A stretch of DNA of 64,000 nucleotides from a bacterium (GTDB lineage: Bacteria > Electryoneota > RPQS01): contig DASXUQ010000008.1 in the NCBI GenBank assembly GCA_036504735.1, positions 293,447-357,446 of the forward strand, in the 5' to 3' direction. The position numbers and the translations under genes are program-made. Below the pieces are notes generated by a model, which was given only the letters and a program-made list of their open reading frames with translations, made no database searches and was not told where the DNA came from. Each line of letters begins with the position of its first letter. The first letter of the stretch is position 1. This document shows, piece by piece, positions 61,040 through 64,000 of this stretch.

Positions 61040-62041
61040 ATGCGTGCCTGGGTGTTGACCGAACCGAAGCCCGTGGCGGAAAAGCCGCTACGACTGGTAG
61101 ACAAGCCTGTGCCCAAGCCGGGTCACGGAGAAGTGCGGCTCAGAGTTTTGGTGTGTGGGATTTGCCGCACGGATCTGCACATTGTGGCCGGGGAGATACC
61201 GCTGCCCAAGCTGCCGATTACGCCGGGGCATCAGGTGGTGGCCGTAGTGGATGAATTAGGCGCAGGAGTTCATGGTTTGAAGGTGGGGCAGCGGGTAGGC
61301 GCGCCGTGGCTGGCGTGGACGGACGGCACCTGCTGGTACTGCGCCCATGAGCGGGAAAATCTCTGTGATCACGGCAAATTCAACGGCCAGCACTGCGACG
61401 GCGGCTATGCGGAATACATGCTGGCGCATGCGGCTTTTGTGTATCCGTTACCCGAGGATTTCGATGAGTTGCATGCCGCGCCGCTGATGTGTTCGGGGGT
61501 GATCGGCTACCGGGCTTTGAAACTCGCGCAGGTGCCGGAGAATGGCAAAGTGGGTCTGTATGGCTTCGGCTCTTCGGCGCACATTACGATTCAGGTAGCC
61601 CGGCATCTCGGGGCGGAGTGCTATGTGATTACCCGTGGGGAGAAGGGGCAGGAGTTCGCGCTGGAATTGGGAGCGGCGTGGGCGGGAGGGCCGGAGGACA
61701 CGCCGCCGGTGCCACTGGACAGTGTGGTCATTTTTGCTCCAGCCGGTGAACTGGTCCCGCTGGCTCTCAAGCATATTCGCCGTGGCGGGATTGTGACCTC
61801 GGCGGGGATTCACATGAGCAACATCCCGGAATTTCCCTATGAAATCCTCTGGGGAGAACGCGTGATCCGCAGTGTGGCCAATTCGACGCGGGAGGATGTG
61901 CGCGAACTGCTGGAGATTGCGGCGGAGATCCATCTGAAGCCTGAAGTGGAAGAGTTCGATTTCGACCATCTGAACGATCACCTGCTGGCCTTTGACCGTG
62001 GAAAAGTTAAGGGCACGGGTGTGATTAGAGTGGGAAAGTAG
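61040..62041 (+). CDS. Zinc-dependent alcohol dehydrogenase (AdhA-like)
   Basis: The ATG at 61040 follows AAGGAG and gives 333 residues. Catalytic-zinc ligands are visible in VCGICRTDLHIVAGE (Cys, Asp) and the TPGHQVVAVVDELG region (His). The structural-zinc loop reads DGTCWYCAHERENLC, with Asp in place of the first Cys and His at the third position. The NAD(P) fold carries GLYGFGSSAHITIQVA. It oxidises or reduces small alcohols or aldehydes; the substrate is unknown. The gene is divergent from the FAD enzyme. Confidence 0.87.
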   Translation: MRAWVLTEPKPVAEKPLRLVDKPVPKPGHGEVRLRVLVCGICRTDLHIVAGEIPLPKLPITPGHQVVAVVDELGAGVHGLKVGQRVGAPWLAWTDGTCWYCAHERENLCDHGKFNGQHCDGGYAEYMLAHAAFVYPLPEDFDELHAAPLMCSGVIGYRALKLAQVPENGKVGLYGFGSSAHITIQVARHLGAECYVITRGEKGQEFALELGAAWAGGPEDTPPVPLDSVVIFAPAGELVPLALKHIRRGGIVTSAGIHMSNIPEFPYEILWGERVIRSVANSTREDVRELLEIAAEIHLKPEVEEFDFDHLNDHLLAFDRGKVKGTGVIRVGK

Positions 62042-62071
62042 GAAGAAGAGCGAAACGCGGAAAAGGCGAAA

Positions 62072-62119
62072 AGCGAAAACGGAGCCACGAAACAGTAGCT
62101 CCTTGTTTTCGCTTTTTTC
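62072..62119 (+). terminator. Terminator after the alcohol dehydrogenase
   Basis: AGCGAAAAC-GGAGC pairs with GCTCC-(TT)-GTTTTCGCT, followed by TTTTTCC. The arms are built from the GCGAAAA/TTTTCGC periodic repeat family. Confidence 0.7.
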
Positions 62120-62309
62120 CTTTCACCCCTTGCCTTTTGATGATGAATAGCGTAACTTTGGATAAGATAGGAGTCTTGCCCGCAGAGATGCACGGATTTC
62201 GATGGCTTTATTAAACCCTGCCTTTACTTCCTGCCATTATCAGCAAGACGCTTTAGATTTGCCCCACCATTTGACCGTGCTCCAGCTTTCCGCACCTGAA
62301 AGGACTCCC

Positions 62310-63899
62310 GTGCGCTTTGCCCTCCATGTGGCTCTGCTCTGTTTGCTTTTACCCGCCACAGCCCTCCTTGCCGATGACTTCTCCGATTTCCACATTCCTC
62401 CGCACCGCTTGTACACTGTGACCGGCTCGGCGTCGGGGACGTTCTTCAATACGCGGTACCAGGACATCTCTTACACCGGGATGAGCTACGGCCCGCATTC
62501 CTATCGTCTGAACAACCTTGAAGGCGCGGTGCAGGGCAGAAGTCTCTGGCTGCTCGACTCCGATTCTTTACGCGAGAGTCTGTCGCTTCAACTGAATGCC
62601 ACGGGTCAGAAAAGAGGCAACTATTATCGCAACGAAGTCCCTTCCGGAGACATCCGGCATCGGACGGATCAATCCTCCGTCGGTCTGAATCTGGCGTTGA
62701 GCGAGGACATGCGCGTCTATCCGTCGATGGGGCCATGGGGTCTGTTCGGAGCCTTCGAGGTCAGCGCATCGTCCTCAGGCGAGTGGAATCACTTTTCCGT
62801 GGACGAAACCCGTTCGGCTTCAGTCAGCATCGACGGCGGTGAGACGACGTACCGCACGACGGTTTACGATGCCAGCTTAGATTTTGGTTTCGGTTTTGGC
62901 CGGGTGCGGGACGTCACCGCTGTCTATGATGTACATGTGCTTGCGGAGCGGCTGGCCGGTGCGGGGGCGCTGCGTGCTGCGCTCTCGAGAGTTACGAGAC
63001 AGAAGTTGACGGACCTATTTTATACCGGCGGCTATTACCGGACGGTGCATGACCGCGCCGACAAATTTTTCTGGCGCGACGTGCAGTCCATTCTGCAAGC
63101 AGACAGCGCCGTAGCGCGGCCGCTGGACGCTTATTCGCTCTACCGGATTGCCGAAGGTTATCTGGAACCCGCCTTTGCCGATACGGAGTCGGGCCGCTTT
63201 TTCCCCGGCGAGGAGTTGCAGCGCTTTGATTTAAGCCGTTCCCGCTTCTTTCGCCAGAACGGATTTTTCGTCGGTCCAATCGTGCGGGCCAGCGCGAGTC
63301 TCGACGGATACAAGTCCTCGAATCACAGGCATTACGAGGTGCAGGGATCGAGCATGCCGGGGCAGAACTATTCCTATCAGGACGGCTACGATGACTGGAG
63401 CGGGGATTACACGCTGCGGGTCGGGGGGCGCGCCGAGTATCATCGGCCGTATGGCACCCGCTGGCAGGTAGACCTTTTCAGCTCGATGCTAAGTGCATCC
63501 TTGGAGGGCAATTCGGGCTGGCGCAACATGCAGGTGCAGAACGAAGCCCATGCCGCCTTTATGGTCACCGACCGATGGCGCGCAGATATGCTTTTCCGGC
63601 ACGAGGGCGAAATGTGGGCGGGTAGCTGGAACGGCTACTGGAAAACCAACACGTCGCTGGGAGTGACGTACTACATTGAAGATCATCTGAGTCTGAGTCT
63701 CGCGGCGATGCAATTGCAGGGGCATCACACGTGGCTGGGCGCGGGACAGCCGAGTGATGACACCCTTCCCTATACGAGCAATGCCACCTATTCGCAATAT
63801 CCGGAGTACCAGCGGGTTTACCGGATTACCGCTGGCGTGTCGTATCACTTCTTTGGCTCGCTGGATATTCCCGGCGTTGCCGCCACCGAGATAAGATGA
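62310..63899 (+). CDS. Probable outer-membrane beta-barrel protein
   Basis: A GTG at 62310 with GAAAGGA six bases ahead places a signal peptide at the start (RFALHVALLCLLLPATALLA), which the longer frame does not. The 529-residue mature protein is rich in alternating polar/aromatic strands (GTFFNTRYQDISYTGMSYGP, TLRVGGRAEYHRPYGTRW) and ends with a barrel-like strand cluster (VYRITAGVSYHFF). No enzyme motif seen. The final codons and stop run into a heptamer array. Confidence 0.7.
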   Translation: MRFALHVALLCLLLPATALLADDFSDFHIPPHRLYTVTGSASGTFFNTRYQDISYTGMSYGPHSYRLNNLEGAVQGRSLWLLDSDSLRESLSLQLNATGQKRGNYYRNEVPSGDIRHRTDQSSVGLNLALSEDMRVYPSMGPWGLFGAFEVSASSSGEWNHFSVDETRSASVSIDGGETTYRTTVYDASLDFGFGFGRVRDVTAVYDVHVLAERLAGAGALRAALSRVTRQKLTDLFYTGGYYRTVHDRADKFFWRDVQSILQADSAVARPLDAYSLYRIAEGYLEPAFADTESGRFFPGEELQRFDLSRSRFFRQNGFFVGPIVRASASLDGYKSSNHRHYEVQGSSMPGQNYSYQDGYDDWSGDYTLRVGGRAEYHRPYGTRWQVDLFSSMLSASLEGNSGWRNMQVQNEAHAAFMVTDRWRADMLFRHEGEMWAGSWNGYWKTNTSLGVTYYIEDHLSLSLAAMQLQGHHTWLGAGQPSDDTLPYTSNATYSQYPEYQRVYRITAGVSYHFFGSLDIPGVAATEIR

Positions 63900-64000
63900 A
63901 GGATGAAGGATGAAGGATGAAGGATGAAGGATGAAGGATGAAGGATGAAGGATGAAGGATGAAGGATGAAGGATGAAGGATGAAGGATGAAGGATGAAGG
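63894..64000 (+). repeat. Heptanucleotide array (GGATGAA)n
   Basis: About 15 perfect copies of the 7-bp unit run to the end of the window and probably beyond. The first copy supplies the stop codon of the preceding gene (AGA TGA). Short stretches of the same heptamer occur after several other genes in the window. Confidence 0.95.

Overview
The window looks like a chromosomal segment of a GC-rich bacterium of the FCB superphylum (Bacteroidota relatives), probably from a candidate phylum. Three things point there. The short 285-residue primary sigma factor (21849-22706) reads very like the Bacteroidota RpoD. A secreted sialidase-like protein (19030-20727) ends in a type IX secretion (T9SS) type A sorting tail. 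A PorX-type T9SS regulator, a receiver joined to a PglZ domain, lies at 30422-31984. The exact phylum cannot be fixed from this window. No rRNA, tRNA, CRISPR array, integrase or transposase was seen.

Layout. 1-2327: the end of an MBOAT O-acyltransferase gene, an SGNH hydrolase-like gene and an S4 RNA-binding gene. 2396-8428 (minus): a tightly overlapping envelope glycolipid operon (MsbA-like exporter, GT4, membrane/phosphoesterase fusion, GT9). 8993-12004: the feoA-feoB iron-uptake operon with a recognisable promoter, a palindromic operator candidate and a terminator. 12152-17972: surface polysaccharide genes (glycosyltransferase, flippase, AsnB-type amidotransferase, methyltransferase). 19030-23327: T9SS cargo, a phosphoesterase, rpoD and an orphan. 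23864-26717: an AT-richer island with a short Argonaute and a TIR-APAZ protein, the two parts of a SPARTA defence system, with its own promoter. 27739-33524: the tsaE-tsaB-DUF72 operon with an unlisted 47-residue gene at its end, then porX and a DUF2520 oxidoreductase. 33863-54034 (all plus): the four dTDP-rhamnose genes in the order rmlA, rmlD, rmlC, rmlB, spread over 19 kb. Between them are HicAB, three paralogous lipoproteins, a POT transporter, a HEPN/RES NADase-like toxin, a MjaI-like restriction-modification pair and a YhcG nuclease. 54360-63899: a lipoprotein, a two-component pair, a lysine-rich zinc-ribbon protein, a pyridine nucleotide-disulfide oxidoreductase relative without its disulfide, an alcohol dehydrogenase and an outer-membrane barrel candidate.

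Themes. (1) Defence and toxin genes are concentrated between 23.8 and 53.0 kb, several inserted among rml genes; a 45-base relic of the rmlB start records one insertion. (2) Spacers are unusually repeat-rich. Several families of short periodic or palindromic repeats start at, or contain, the stop codon of the preceding gene; I count ten such genes. (3) Three strong promoters share near-identical boxes (TTGACT, 17-18 bases, YATATT), which fits one housekeeping sigma factor and gives a way to date promoters of transferred genes.
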